From Jacaranda mimosifolia (taxonomy: Eukaryota > Streptophyta > Magnoliopsida > Lamiales > Bignoniaceae): 64,000 nt of DNA. This document shows, piece by piece, positions 1 to 11,579 of the stretch (within the stretch, counting starts at the first letter, position 1; every line of letters begins with the position of its first letter). Below the pieces are notes generated by a model. That model did not search any database and was not told the DNA's origin. It worked only from the letters and a program-made list of their open reading frames with translations. A program made the position numbers and the translations under genes. The stretch lies in assembly GCA_018894105.1 (NCBI GenBank), contig CM032121.1, forward strand, positions 31,844,230 through 31,908,229. The letters run 5' to 3'.

Positions 1-671
1 TTTGCTTTGCCAAGTTGGAGTTTGATTGGTGTTCAAGGGAGAATTTTAATTGATTTCACCATGGGCCACATGTGCATCATTTTGCACCACTACGAGAGTT
101 GTAATTATGGCAGCAGACCTCTTAACACAACTACAACCAATTTAGCTTTGCATGGGAATAAATTAGTCTTATAAGAGTTCAATGCCGCCTCGCAGCTGCT
201 AGAGTTTTAATTGCTTAATAGAATTATATGGGGCCACATGGTTTGAAGAAATTGAAATTAGGTTGAAGGATATTTTAATGCTTGGCTAAAGTTGATAAGT
301 GGAAGTAGATTGCATGGTTAAGTTACTAGCTACTTGAGAAATAGACGTTTAATTGATTTTGCAAAATTTGAAATCAAATTGGTGTCCACAGCAGCGTGAT
401 TTTGAAGGACGTTTGGAATTCTAGGACTTTGAAGATGCCGGAAACCATGTTGTTTCCAAGCGGCTTCTATAATATATATATGTTAGAAGCTCCTATGTTA
501 TATATATATATATAAGCTCATATGTTTTATATATGTATATATATGTGTGTGTGTGTATTATAAAGGCTCATATATTATGTATATATATTATATATAAAAT
601 AATCATTGTGACTTATTTCACTCATGAATGTATTGAAGCACATTGTCTATGAACAAGTCTTGAGAGGACAT
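1..671. other. Intergenic, no gene seen
   Basis: No coding frame of recognisable kind is visible. The stretch is AT-rich. Between about 468 and 600 it holds interrupted TA and GT microsatellite tracts. It abuts the LTR-like sequence that starts near 672 and may itself be older repeat sequence. Confidence 0.4.
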
Positions 672-1458
672 TTGTAGACGGCTTAATTTTTGAGCCAATT
701 GAAAAATGACATGTGTAAATAATATAATAGTAATTAATTTAAAATTTTCTATTTGTGTATTGGAGTTTATTAAATTTAATTCCAAATGATAAATAGGTAA
801 TTTTAATTCAAATTCTAATATTTATTTTATACAAATCGAATGTTGACAAGTGTCAAGATGAAAATGTATCTTGCGAATCAAATCAAGTCTGGTGGGCTAG
901 TAATCTCAAGCTAATCAAGTTGGAACACGTGGCATATCAATGTACGTGGACCAATCAAGTGAAAAATGTTTGATATTATCTTTTAATATGTGCATCAAAG
1001 AGATAATTATTTTGGAGTCTCCTGCTAAGCACCTATATAAAAGGGGATGATTAGATTCTCATATTCTCATATTCACATATTCATATTCTCATATTCTCAA
1101 GTACAAGACTCAAGTCTTCAAGTTTCAAGTTTCTATTGCGACGAAGTATTGGTATCGTGAATGTCCTATACCTCTTCAAAGCATCAAGTCATTAAGTCCT
1201 TTGATCTCAGAGTTAAGATTCGAGTTCAAAGAAATTCCGTAGTATCAAGTCAAAGGATACTACACCATGTGTCCAAGAACAAGCTTCAAGCCCTTGTATC
1301 ATATATTGGGGGAAGAATAAGGGGATTAGTTTTATTAGGAAATTTATATTTTTTTTCTCTGATTAATAGTAATTCTCTTTTATTCTTTAATATAAATTCA
1401 ATTTGTCCTTTATTTTTCTTTGTCTTGTGATTTAATTTTGCAGTAAAACGAAATTTGT
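672..1458 (+). mobile_element. LTR (solo or truncated), related to the LTR at 60784
   Basis: The block starts with TGTAGA and is alignable by eye with the LTR at 60784-61619. Shared parts are the stretch around 715-800 that matches 60830-60920, the phrase on fragments of TGTCAA near 850, the TATA box with following G-rich run at 1034-1048, the CAAGTCTTCAAG-rich leader, and the end near GCAG followed by AAATTTG. No gag or PBS is recognisable to its right, so a solo or truncated LTR is likeliest. The right boundary is approximate and I found no clear target-site duplication. The short ORF inside it (1161-1430) is not a gene. Confidence 0.6.
1034..1043 (+). promoter_or_regulatory. TATA box of the LTR
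   Basis: TATATAAAAG sits at the same place in the LTR as TATATAAAG in the related LTR at 61108, followed in both by a G-rich run. This is the expected Pol II promoter position of an LTR. Confidence 0.5.
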
Positions 1459-2900
1459 ATGAAAATTATCAACTTAACTCTTTAAGTTAACTTAACTAAT
1501 TAATAGTCACATGACACCAATTAAATTAACTCCTTAAATTATTTTGATTAATTTAATAATTAAAATAATCAAGCCAAGATGACCAAATATTTACTTAACT
1601 GATTTTCTCCAAAATGCCCAAAATGAATTTTCTAACTCCTTAGAAAATTCCTCCTATCAAGTAAGAACTTATGTTAGGCTTTTGTATGTGACCCATTAAG
1701 TTCATCTATTCATTGGATATAGGCTCACAACTCATTTTGATATTTTGAATATTAAAATATTCACATCAGTTTCAATTAACTTCCATTAATCGAAGAGTAC
1801 CCAATCTCCATAGTCGATGTCAACAAGAAGCCCATGGAGCCCAACTAATTAGATGAATGAATATATCTTGATGAACCATTCTAGCTCCACAATTGCCATG
1901 CAAATACAATCTTTCTATTTCCTATCTCCCAAAAGAGGCCTAGGGCAAGATATTTGTCGGCTTCCCAATATTTCTAATTTCAATGTTCGATTCCCCTTTA
2001 TGACCTCATCTTTGAAAAACTCCTTTTTCAAATTATCATACTACCTTACGCAAGGATTTCTTGGAATCAATCATTATATAATATATAGGAGATGCACTCA
2101 CCCTTCACAGCAATGAGGAGACGAATCCCATTTTGGATTTCACAAACCTCTATATCTAAGTAGCTCATATCCAATCTCAAACCCGATGACCCGCTACGTG
2201 GTTGGTGAAGAGTCAAAGTATGAGGACTTAAACACAAGATTACTATGGATCTTCATGTCAAAGGACTAATTATATGCACCAGCGTAAGTTGTAGAACTTG
2301 CTACTACCGACTTGCCACTCTGGCTATCTAGTGGATTCTCTTGGTGGGTCTTCAGTGAACTTGTTCTCTAACAAGCACCCACTAATATGCACCCATGTCT
2401 AACATGGATTGCTCATGAAACGAAACAATATCCAGCTCTTTGGATTTATGCATCGTTAGTGCAAGTCTATCCAAATCTTAGATGCCCCGTCTCATGAGAT
2501 TTTATGACTGAAAATATTTAAAATCACGACTATAGAGACTTATTTCATAATCACCACCTAGTGTGCAACCAAGTCCCATAGTCATGTGTGATTTAGGGGC
2601 TTCAACCACATGCCAGGTGAAGTAAAATAAACATAAGATGAAGATAGCAATTTCATATGAATATCATTCAGTCAAGATCATATCACAAGTGAAATAGTTA
2701 CATGCTAATTTAATTGTCCACATGGCACTATTCCAATAGTAAGGATCTATGGAGTGTGTCTAAATCAGTTTATGCCTAACCTTTTTGTATTCTTTATTAG
2801 TTTTTGATAGTATTTGTCTAGCTTAGGTCTGCCAGTGTCCTTAGACAGTTTTTATGCTTTATTTGGAGCATGTAAAGTGTTAAATGCCTCAAGCTTGGTA
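1459..2900. other. Non-coding, repeat-like sequence
   Basis: No long open frame has recognisable protein similarity; the 87-codon frame at 1853-2116 is not recognised. The style of the sequence (long, moderately GC-balanced, no gene) suggests old retrotransposon UTR or LTR sequence. I cannot assign a family. Confidence 0.35.
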
Positions 2901-3240
2901 GCAAATTTCTAGGTAGGTTATCTTCTTCACAATGACTTTGGAAAGAAAAGTACTTCTTTGCTCAAGATAAGGGTTGCGGTATCCCTTGTGAGTGGGACAA
3001 TTCTCCATCTTTAATTCATCTAGGTCAAGTTCATCGTAACCTTCGTAGGAGTTTTGAAGAGGAAAGGTTACTCGAGTACCTCTTTGATGTCACTTATATG
3101 TTTCCAATGGGTACTTAGAATATATATTTTTTTGATTGATTGTTTGTGTGTATGTTCAAGTTATTGCTTCTCTGCATTTTCACAAGTAATTCTGCTTATT
3201 CATGTTCTCTTTTCCTTTCTCAGGAACAAAGTTTAATTTG
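2900..3240 (+). pseudogene. Fragment of gypsy-type putative transposon ORF
   Basis: This plus-strand stretch is about three-quarters identical by eye to the reverse complement of 7330-7560, which lies in the antisense ORF of the element to the right. Matching landmarks include TTTTGAAGAGG followed by CTCTTTGA.GT.ACTTATATGTT and the preceding GTATCCC/GTGTCCC..GAGTGG stretch. It has stops and no intact frame. It is therefore a broken copy of the same protein-coding segment in inverted orientation, probably from another element. Confidence 0.5.
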
Positions 3241-3499
3241 GCTAGGATATGTACTAAGAGGGCGAAAGGAGGTACACATGAGAGACGCACAATAGAGTAG
3301 CACCATCAAGAGGCATCACCACTTGGTCGGCATCCTAGCCTCCTACGTCAGCAGGCGAGTGAGATGTATGCTTCACCACCTATAGTGATGCATTTACCAA
3401 GTGCAGTCAAGTAGCCCGAGGTGGCAATTTTCGGACCATCTAGAAAGTGCACATGGGTTAGCCACTAAAGGCACTTGTTCTCAGTTAGCTTATCCTTTT

Positions 3500-3895
3500 T
3501 ATACCGGCTATTGGAGAAACACATAAGAATTGAAGAAGTCGTGACCTCTCAGGATGCCGGCAAGTGCAAAGTACATGATGAAGGAAATAACAACAAAAAA
3601 CAGGGAAATCATGGGAGCAATTTGCTCTAAGCTTTCGCCACTTACACGCCACTCACCATCCCATAACAGGTATTCTTATTGTGATATTGCAGCATGGCCT
3701 CATCCAGCACCCTCCTTAGAAAATAATAGATGACTGAAATAAGTTGAAATCTAATAAATGGTACTACTTTCACCATAACAGCGTACACCACTGAGGAGTG
3801 TAGATACGTAAAGGACGAGATTGAGAGGCTAATCCAAATAGAACACTTTACAGAATTTATGGTGTAGAAGCTAAGTAGCCCTAAGAAAGGTCCAA
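3500..3895 (+). pseudogene. Retrotransposon gag C-terminal remnant
   Basis: In shifting plus frames one reads KHIRIEEVVTSQDAGK near 3500-3560, then a proline-rich linker, then a stretch around 3755-3880 with FHH...HHTEECRYVKDEIE and EHFTEF. This matches the well-known gypsy gag tail pattern CxFHxxxGHxTEECxxLKxxIExLI. Stops and frame changes show it is dead. The parallel piece of the second element at 46930-47110 and 50310-50430 carries the same landmarks, which supports the call. Confidence 0.55.
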
Positions 3896-4239
3896 CAGTT
3901 GGAAGAAGTGAGGATCGTTGACGATAACCTGATGAACGTTTGGAGCCCAAATACCAATAACATTAATGTGACTTGAAGAACCTCTATAACTAATAACTAA
4001 TGTTATCTTGGTGGTCTCAGAAGGACTAGCTAGCGGCGACTTTGCAAATGCGAGGAAAACATTGGTGTGAGTAACAAAGTAGACATAAGCTCATGTAGTT
4101 GATCTTATACTGAAAGTTTTTGAAGTGCATCCCTTGATGCCCAGCGTCACCTTTGGAGAAGGGATATAGAACCCAGACGAAAAGAATACAATGATGCTTT
4201 AGTGATCTCTGCCTTATTTGCGAACTTTTGGGTGAAGAT

Positions 4240-4553
4240 GATACTTGTGGATAAGCAACTTAGCTGATGTCTTGCTCCATAATGCATTTCTCCAGCTAGG
4301 AGTAGATAATGCCAAGTTGTAGAAGATTAATGCCCCTCTAGTGGTGAAACTCCTAGTGGTTGAGACCTCATTTGCTTACAACAAAACCCTGGAGAGACCT
4401 ATCCTAAACTTGTTTCGTGTAGTAGTTTGGACATATCACATGAAGCTAAAGTTCCTCATACCAAGCGAAACTGGTAAGCCTATTGGCAACCAGCTAAAGA
4501 GTGTTATGCCAACACTTGAAGAATATCAAGGTTTCTTCTGCCAAGACTGATCA
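4240..4553 (+). pseudogene. Retropepsin (aspartyl protease) remnant of gypsy pol
   Basis: The open frame 4341-4550 reads VKLLVVETSFAYNKTLERP, then ILNLFRVVVWTYHMKLKF and IPSETGK. This is the conserved tail of plant gypsy retropepsins, usually YNxILGRPxLN followed by ST(Y/H)HLKxKFPT. The preceding 100 bases hold a degraded version of the DxGSSADIL active-site region (ILVDKQLS), broken by stops. The RT domain that should follow is absent: after about 4560 the sequence turns into UTR-like DNA and then the tandem array. Confidence 0.6.
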
Positions 4554-4879
4554 TGCAAAAGAGTCGTAAGATAGTAAGAAAAAATACAAAAGCAAAGATG
4601 TGTTGCAGATCCACCCAGATTGCCTTGGCGTCCTATCATTTTTTTTATTATTCTTAGTTGATTTTGCTTAAATAAGCCAAGATTTACTTTTCTCTTTGTT
4701 TTGAAGTACTATCTAAGTTATGCGTTTCAAACTTGAATAAAGCTATCCTAACATGGGGATATCATTCTCATATTGTTATCAATTACATGGATGAACTCTA
4801 CTCTTTTTATATTATTATTATCTCGTAACACTGATTGCTTGACTGATATTTAGCATGATGAAGCTCCCTGAAGCACCCT

Positions 4880-5860
4880 TGATTCTTTTGGCATAAACCC
4901 ACTACAAGGCTGATCCAAAGTACATGGTAGCTACGCGTAAACCCATCCTAAATTTTGCCTGGCACAACCCTCAGAGATAAGTGATAGCCCCTCTTTTACG
5001 AATGATTTTAGCATAAACTCACTATATGGTTCCTCCAGAGTATGTGATAGCTACACATTAATCCTATTGTAAATCCTCCCCTTTAGAGATAAATGGCAGC
5101 ACCTATCTTACGAATGATTGTGACAAACCCACATATAGTCCCTCTACGGGTACGTGGTAGCTATGCATAAGTCCATCTTAAATCCTCCCGGAGACCACCA
5201 ATGAAGGTAAATGGCGGCATCTTGACACCTTTGATAAATTACACAAATATTCAAATTGATTTGGCATGAACCTATTATCTAACTCCTCCAGTAGTATATG
5301 GTTGTTGTGCGTAAGCCTATTGAACACCCACCCTGAAGACAAGTGACTGTATCTTAATAATGTTAATGAACACTACGATACTTAGAATAATTTTGTGTAA
5401 GCCACCATGAGCCATTCTAGGACCTAGGAGGTGCATAGTTGCGCTCTCAAGATCAATTACTGAACCCCTTCAGGGGCATGAGGTCATCACGCCATACCTC
5501 ATTACAACAATTACTATTTGGTGATAAGACCTCTTGAGCAAGGTTGTACTTAAATGTCATTATAATAGTTTAGATCAATGACAAGACCTCATGAATAAGG
5601 CTTACTACAATACTTGATTATAGTGTGGAGACCTCCTGAACGAGGCTTTCTATGAAACACCACTCCACCAGTCGATTTTTATGATAAGACCTCAAGAGTG
5701 AGATGCCTGACTAGATTTGAGCTAAATGACTATGTATTGCAGTTATACCTCACTAGTAAGGTATATAATTAATTTTAATTTAGTTGAGTGTTTATTGCGA
5801 GGAGACCTTCCTAGTAAGGCTTACAGTTATGTACATGCATCACTTTACGCTATCTGACAA
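4880..5860. repeat. Degenerate tandem array in the element 3' region
   Basis: Two sub-arrays are visible. From about 4880 to 5340, units of roughly 110-145 bases recur, marked by a GTGGTAGCTA-like core at 4926, 5046, 5156 and 5300. From about 5520 to 5860, shorter units of roughly 45-100 bases recur, marked by AAGACCTC...GAGGCTT-like cores near 5527, 5583, 5628, 5685 and 5783; each core is a small imperfect palindrome. Tandem arrays at this position are typical of the 3' untranslated part of Tat-lineage elements. Confidence 0.6.
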
Positions 5861-6240
5861 AACCACTTCAAGGGGACCTGTGAAAAAATTCGATAAAGAA
5901 AAGGTTTAACACCTCATTCATGTGCCTTTGTTGTGCATTAGTCACATATTGATGACATAACAATACTTGGAAGTCACTTATTTGATTAAGTGTGCAAATA
6001 AGAACAAATGGACAAAAACACTTCTTTAAGCAAAAGAGGGTAACCATAGCATTGGAAAAACACAAATAGATGTCCCGCTGAAACTTGTCCTCATGAAAGA
6101 AAAATATAATCAAAGAACAAGCTAAAAAACTACTTATGTTGTAGGAAATACTAATAGTCCTAAATATAAGAAAAAGTAGAAACACCTATCTACTACTCCT
6201 AATTTAAAGCACCTATATACTCCTGTGGAGCTGTAAAAGA
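5861..6240. other. Element interior, no gene seen
   Basis: This lies between the tandem array and the antisense ORF region. A 105-codon minus frame exists but has no recognisable similarity and is probably chance. Confidence 0.3.
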
Positions 6241-8441
6241 AGGATCCTCTTCCATGTTGTCCTCATCAGTCTTTGGTGCCTCTCTACATTCCTCAATAAG
6301 AAGATCAACTAGGATGATGGGGTCTAGTATTATCAAGTCAACCTTAAATAGTCTACTCATAGATCACCATTGCCTTTGTCTCCACTGCCTCAAATAATTC
6401 ATTAAAACTCTTGAATTCTTTAACCACATCTTCACAAGCAAAACTGATGAGTCTCTTCCTAGTGGAAGACTCTAGGAATTTCTTTCCAATCTTCACCTCC
6501 TTCGCTATCGCGCCTTTAGTTGCTCGTGCTCTTTTAACAACTTCATAAGTTCCTCTTCTTTCTGATAGTGTTGTTGAGCAGATTCAACAGCCTCCCTCCT
6601 TAAGTAGCACTATCATTGCCACCGCCTCCTCCGCTCGACAAGACATCTGCACGATCAAGTTCTAATCTTGTGTCTAAAAAAATGTAAGGCATGAAAATCA
6701 GAAAACTATACTTGCAAAAATAACAAGTATGTAAAATGAACCAAATGTTAAGACAAATACTTACTTGCACAAAATCCTCAGCAACGATCTTAGTTAATTG
6801 GGAAAACACCATATCTCTAACTTCTCATGATTGTACTCACTCACCACATCTCGTATGCTGTCAATGTTGAAAGCAAATCATCCATGTACTAATGTGAATC
6901 TATGCCACAGCTCTACGTGAGCTATAGAAAAAGCGTCCATTATCCTCGCCAGCACATAGTGGGCAAGATGACTGTGGACAAGTACCTCCTGCAATTGATC
7001 TATGTGCATGCTTTCCAATAGGCCCATAAATAATCACCTATGACTCCTTGCCTCTACATATCCGACGCACTGCTGAATGTGGCTTAATATAAGCTTTGCC
7101 TGGCTACCGACATAAAGGGCTTGGACGTCGCCCAGTTGTGATGCCTTCATACAATGCTATTTTGCTATAGGCCTTTCATGCGGACCTCCACCCACTCTCT
7201 TAGTGTAGATCCTTATCAAATCCACCTTCTTCCTGCGAAAAAGCATAGAATGCTAAAAATAAGTATAAATGCTGAAGGGCATGCAAACATGTAATAACAT
7301 AGACATATATATACATGAACTCTCACCACGAAAGAAAAATAATCTAAGTACCCATGAGAACATATAAGTCACTTCAAAGAGGCATCTAAATAATCTGGCC
7401 TCTTCAAAACCGTAGCAAAGGTTGCGATGAATTCGACCTAAATAAACTAAGGGCAAAGACTAATCCACTCAAGAGGGACACCCCAACCTTTATCATGAAC
7501 AAACAAATATCTTTTCTTCTTGGCCTTTGAGAATATGGCAACCCACTCAGAAACTTGTTGTTGGGTTCGGGGAAAGTGTGAAAGAAAGGCTCATTAGGCA
7601 CCTTGTCTACTCCAAACAAAGATCGAAAACTATTTGAGGAGAGTAGCAGACCTAAGTCATTCAAATGCTGACAAAACCCCACAAAATATTCAAAAAGAGT
7701 TGGGGATGACTCGCTCAGACATACTCTATAACTCCTCACCATATCTAACAACGAAGGATCCAGGGATAGAGAAAACCTACTACTGAAGTAACTACTAAAT
7801 ATTGTGAAGTATACTCTTAGAAATAGAACCATATTATCACCCGACGAAAGAAGAACTATCAAACTCCTCACAAATATATACTTGATGCCTTAAAATTTCT
7901 AACTCCTTTGACATGAGTAAACATCAAATCTCCAGGACTTGTGTGAAACTGCTATCAATAATAGGAACGTCTTTAGGCTCTTCACCAGAGAACCCTGTAC
8001 TCTAGACTCAAACTTAGACTCTAACGTATAAAACAACTTATGAACTAATCGTTGCCTTCTCAATCTTTGAGACTCACTTTATTCCACTAACACTTGATCA
8101 GACGACATGCCCAATGAAGGGCTCATAAACTCAGAATATGTTGTGACACCATGAAGAGAATGATCCTAGTAAACTTGGAAATGCTTGGACGAACTGTGGC
8201 CAACCAAGACAGTGGCTGCCCATGAGCTAGGTGATGAACACCTTGAAGAAAATGCCACACAAGCGGTAACTCTGGGTGTCATTGCTGGGCACCCAATGCC
8301 AACGTTGCTAGCACCCGACTGGAACCAACTTTGCTGGCGACCCAAGTGGCTAGCACCATCTTTACAGCCGCCTTCTCCCACTCTGTTGGTTTTTTCTTCC
8401 ATAATAAATTTTGACTCAAAATGGGACCTACCCTCCGACAT
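6240..8441 (-). pseudogene. Antisense ORF of the gypsy element (putative gypsy-type transposon domain)
   Basis: Minus frame 7871-7404 has RVYFTIFSSYFSSRFSLSLD, then a conserved-looking SYRVCLSESSPTLFEYFVGF and later FSLFGV/FLSGLPYSQRPRRKD-like motifs. This is the pattern of the plant family named putative gypsy type transposon (Pfam PF04195), where a long protein starts with this domain and continues with a coiled-coil tail. A minus frame 8441-8166 may be the N-terminal part, and 7456-7253 continues the protein in another frame. The tail region 6240-6660 is alignable with 52290-52590 of the second element. It runs opposite to gag and protease. Frame changes and stops make it a pseudogene. The family name is from memory of the domain pattern, not from a search. 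Confidence 0.55.
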
Positions 8442-8853
8442 GATTTGACTTAACGAGACTCTGATAAATTTTATTGACTCTAAGGAGTTGGGTAAAAACT
8501 TGCAAATGAAAGAAGCAAGGTAAAAGAATAAAGCAAAGATAAAGTGTAGGAGAAGTTATCTTAAAGACTCATTTCAATAGCCTCATATAAAGTCTTCTTC
8601 TTTCTTTCTCTTCAGTTGGGCCAAATTTTTGCTATGTCCTTGAGTGAAGACAAAATTGCCAAATGAAGTTCTCTCTAAGAAAACCCCTTGTACTTTGAAG
8701 CCTATTATACCTCAACTTAATTCAAAGTTAGCAAACAGAATTCACTCTTAACTTAATTAACGATATTTGGTTGATTAATAACCTTATGTCAACGAATTAA
8801 GGTACTTTACTTTTCAATATGAAAACATTTTTTGAATTGAAAATTAGGGGGCT

Positions 8854-9161
8854 TGACGAGATGATTGATTAAATTCATTAGGGCAAAAATATAACAGACT
8901 AAAAAGGCCTAATGGATCAATTAAATTTAATTGAACCCACGAAGAATGGCATCAAGACTTTAATGGGTTGAAGTCCATCAAGAAAAAAAGACTATAAATA
9001 CTAAGCTCAAAGAGAAATTGGGCATGGAAAATCATTTGCAAAAATTGCGAATTAATGCTTGAGAATTGAGAATTCTCTGCACTCGTTCTAGAGAAAAAAT
9101 AAATAAATGAAAATCTACTATCTACAAAAAAGGACCTGAACTCCATTTCTATGCAGAATCA
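8854..9161 (+). mobile_element. 3' LTR of the element at 3500
   Basis: About 308 bases beginning TGACGAG just after a purine-rich tract and ending GCAGAATCA. It aligns with the sequence before the primer-binding site of the second element at 44160-44420 (shared ACTATAAATA TATA box, AAATCATTT, TTCTAGAGAAAA-like stretch, and the ends GCAGAATCA / GCAGTATCA). It is short for an LTR but in the right place. I saw no convincing target-site duplication. Confidence 0.5.
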
Positions 9162-11560
9162 TTAATTAATATAATTAAAATAAGAGTTTGTTCAAATTTA
9201 CGAATATATTATGAATTCATTACTTTTTAAGTGCTTATAAGATTTTAATATCTTTTTTTGGGACTTTTTTTTTATAATTTTTTTTTCCAAACATATTATG
9301 ACTCCTAAATATTTTACAAAATATTTTGATAAACTTATAAACTAATCCAAGTACTCTCAAAATGTTCTGCTACAATAATTATTTGAGATACATTAAAGTA
9401 TTTTTTAATTTTTCTTGACTTAAGTCACCAAGCAATTTAGATGCAAACCCAAAAAAGCATAACATCTGCTTTTGATTTCAAGTATATTTCCCAATCAAAA
9501 AGTTACTTCATGTAGCATTTATCATGTTTTAACGACCACCTAGCATTCAGGGAACTTTTCCTTGTAAATCTGTAACAAGTACGTACCTTGCCAAGCATGT
9601 TTATCCAAACAAATATGATACCTCGGTGAGATATTCTAATTACAAATCTGGTGCTTTTGGAGTTCTATGGTTTGGAATTTCCGTCAGATGAACAAATATT
9701 GACTTGTATACTTGCCTTACGGACCACTCCCACAGCCACCATGGCTAAAGAAAAATGTAATATTAGTAAATAAAATAATAAATATTAATTACAAAAAGTA
9801 TCACTAATGACATACATTAAATAATAAGAATTTTTATTTTGTCACTAATGATATTTTTATGTGACAATAATTTTTACTTTATCATAATATGATTCAATAG
9901 TGCAAAAAATGATGCTTTAGGTTGTCACCATAGCGGTGGTGACAACCTTATTGTAATTTGTGATAAAATTTTCATTATCATTAAATTATCACCATAAGTG
10001 TATTGCTAATTATTAATAGTGACAATTAAACACTACTCTTGCCAATTGCCACTATTTAACTTGTAAAAATTATTAAGATAACATGACAAAATCTTTTTTC
10101 ATCTAACTTATATAATTAGTGATAATATTTATATTATCACTTATTACATTAGTATTAATTAACTTATTTATTTATTTGTAATACAAGGACGAGCCACCAC
10201 GAAATGGCCACAAAAATATTGACGTACGCCTCCATGTGAAGTCATTGAAGACAGGGGGCTGGCCGGGCCCTATAATCCGACTCTCGTCCAGCTCATTCAT
10301 GCTAGTGTTCCTCGATCCCACCCAGTTGCTCTACAAGCTTTTAAACCCACATTTTAATGTTCACTTGTGTCTATTTATGTATTTCTCATATCTAACGAGA
10401 AAAGAGACGCCTTCGGACATTGCGATGTTGATATTATACGCTGACAGCGACCGTACGTACGCCAATGCATAATACTCAATAATATTTTTCCTATATCCAA
10501 TCAAAATGATTGCACATTAAAAATTTAGAAGGAAAATTTTTTAAGTGTTGGCTGAAATTTTTAGCGAATTAATTAATCATACAAATTTAAGCATTTGCCC
10601 TAAAATAGGGCACGCTTATCCAGTGTTCCATTCTATGTTGCATGTCCATATATTGTTGTGATATGTGCAAAAATCTAGTATTAAGGAGCACGCAACTCGT
10701 TGCTTCTTGTTTTCGAGCCACTGTTGATGTGGGTATGGAAAATTTTAATTGTTGAACATGTCACAAAAATTAACTTAATCTCGAATTAGAAAGCCCAAAA
10801 GTGTTAAGAGTGGTTGAAAGTTATAGTGGAACTCCTTTAATGCCCAAATTAGTGAATGCCTAAGAGAAGTTGATGAAAGAAAGATTGAATAGTGACACCC
10901 ACAATGTGACATATTAAAGGAGTCGAGTGATTTGAAATTGTTTATAATTTTTTCCCTCACTCACATTTCGAGGCATCTTTCTTCAAAGGACAAAATTCCC
11001 CATCAAGTGCATACCAATGGCACAATACTTTGATAAGACTAGGCTTTCATGTCAGTGACAGATCATTCTAGTCATCATCATACTGTGGGAACGATAATTA
11101 TGTGCCTCTTCCCAAATCTCTCAAATGGGGGAACTATGATAATATCCTATCATGTTCCATATCAGAGAAGTCGAATGACTTGAAATAATTTATAAGCTAT
11201 TATCTCTCTCTCTCTCTCTCACTTTGAGTCACTTTTTTCCAAATGACAAAACCCCCATAAAACGCAGGTCGGCGAGATAATATCTCAATGCGGCTGGACC
11301 TCTATATTGGTAACTGATCGATCTTATCATTGTCAAATAATAGATGTAAGATTTATATAATGCGTGATATGTATACTTGTGGCCACATGGAATCACTTGA
11401 GCCGTCTCATTACTTTCAATCAGCTGGCTGTCCATAATCAACTTTATATTTTATTGATTGGGATTCGGATAGGATTTATTGTCTCAATATGAAGGACCTA
11501 GTTCTTAACTAAGAGCAAAATAGACATTCCCTGTATTTTATGAATTTTTTGGTTCATTCT
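9162..11560. other. Intergenic, no convincing gene
   Basis: AT-rich sequence without recognisable protein similarity. A 78-codon plus frame at 10236-10472 has somewhat higher GC than its surroundings, but I do not recognise the peptide and it is probably not a gene or is a fragment. A perfect hairpin lies near 9930-9960 and a short CT repeat at about 11204-11221. Confidence 0.4.
9933..9960. repeat. Perfect 11-bp stem hairpin
   Basis: GGTTGTCACCA is followed by a 6-base loop and its exact reverse complement TGGTGACAACC. The surrounding 9770-10150 is rich in short inverted and direct GTGACAAT-type words (AGTGACAATTAA, ATGTGACAATAA, TGTCACTAATGAT), so the hairpin may be the centre of an old, diverged foldback MITE. 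I could not fix its ends. Confidence 0.5.
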
Positions 11561-11579
11561 GATGGTAATAATTAATGAA

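Larger units (their letters stand above)
3500..9161 (+). mobile_element. Decayed Ty3/gypsy LTR retrotransposon, Tat-like architecture, no RT/IN
   Basis: Pieces in order: the end of gag on plus (about 3500-3890), a retropepsin remnant on plus (about 4240-4550), a degenerate tandem array (4880-5860), a long antisense ORF region on minus (about 6240-8441), a purine-rich tract (AAAATTAGGGGG, 8839-8850) and a 3' LTR (8854-9161). Plant Tat-lineage elements are known for antisense ORFs and tandem repeats between pol and the 3' LTR, so I infer that lineage. Reverse transcriptase, RNase H and integrase are not visible. The 5' end is not resolved. A second element with the same layout lies at 44110-52890. 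Confidence 0.55.

Noticed and set aside
3642..3950. A 102-codon minus-strand open frame
   Set aside because: The opposite strand at this place reads as a retrotransposon gag tail in a broken frame, so the minus frame is a shadow.
10236..10472. A 78-codon plus frame in a GC-richer patch
   Set aside because: No recognised protein or splice signals; it may be a fragment of something older.
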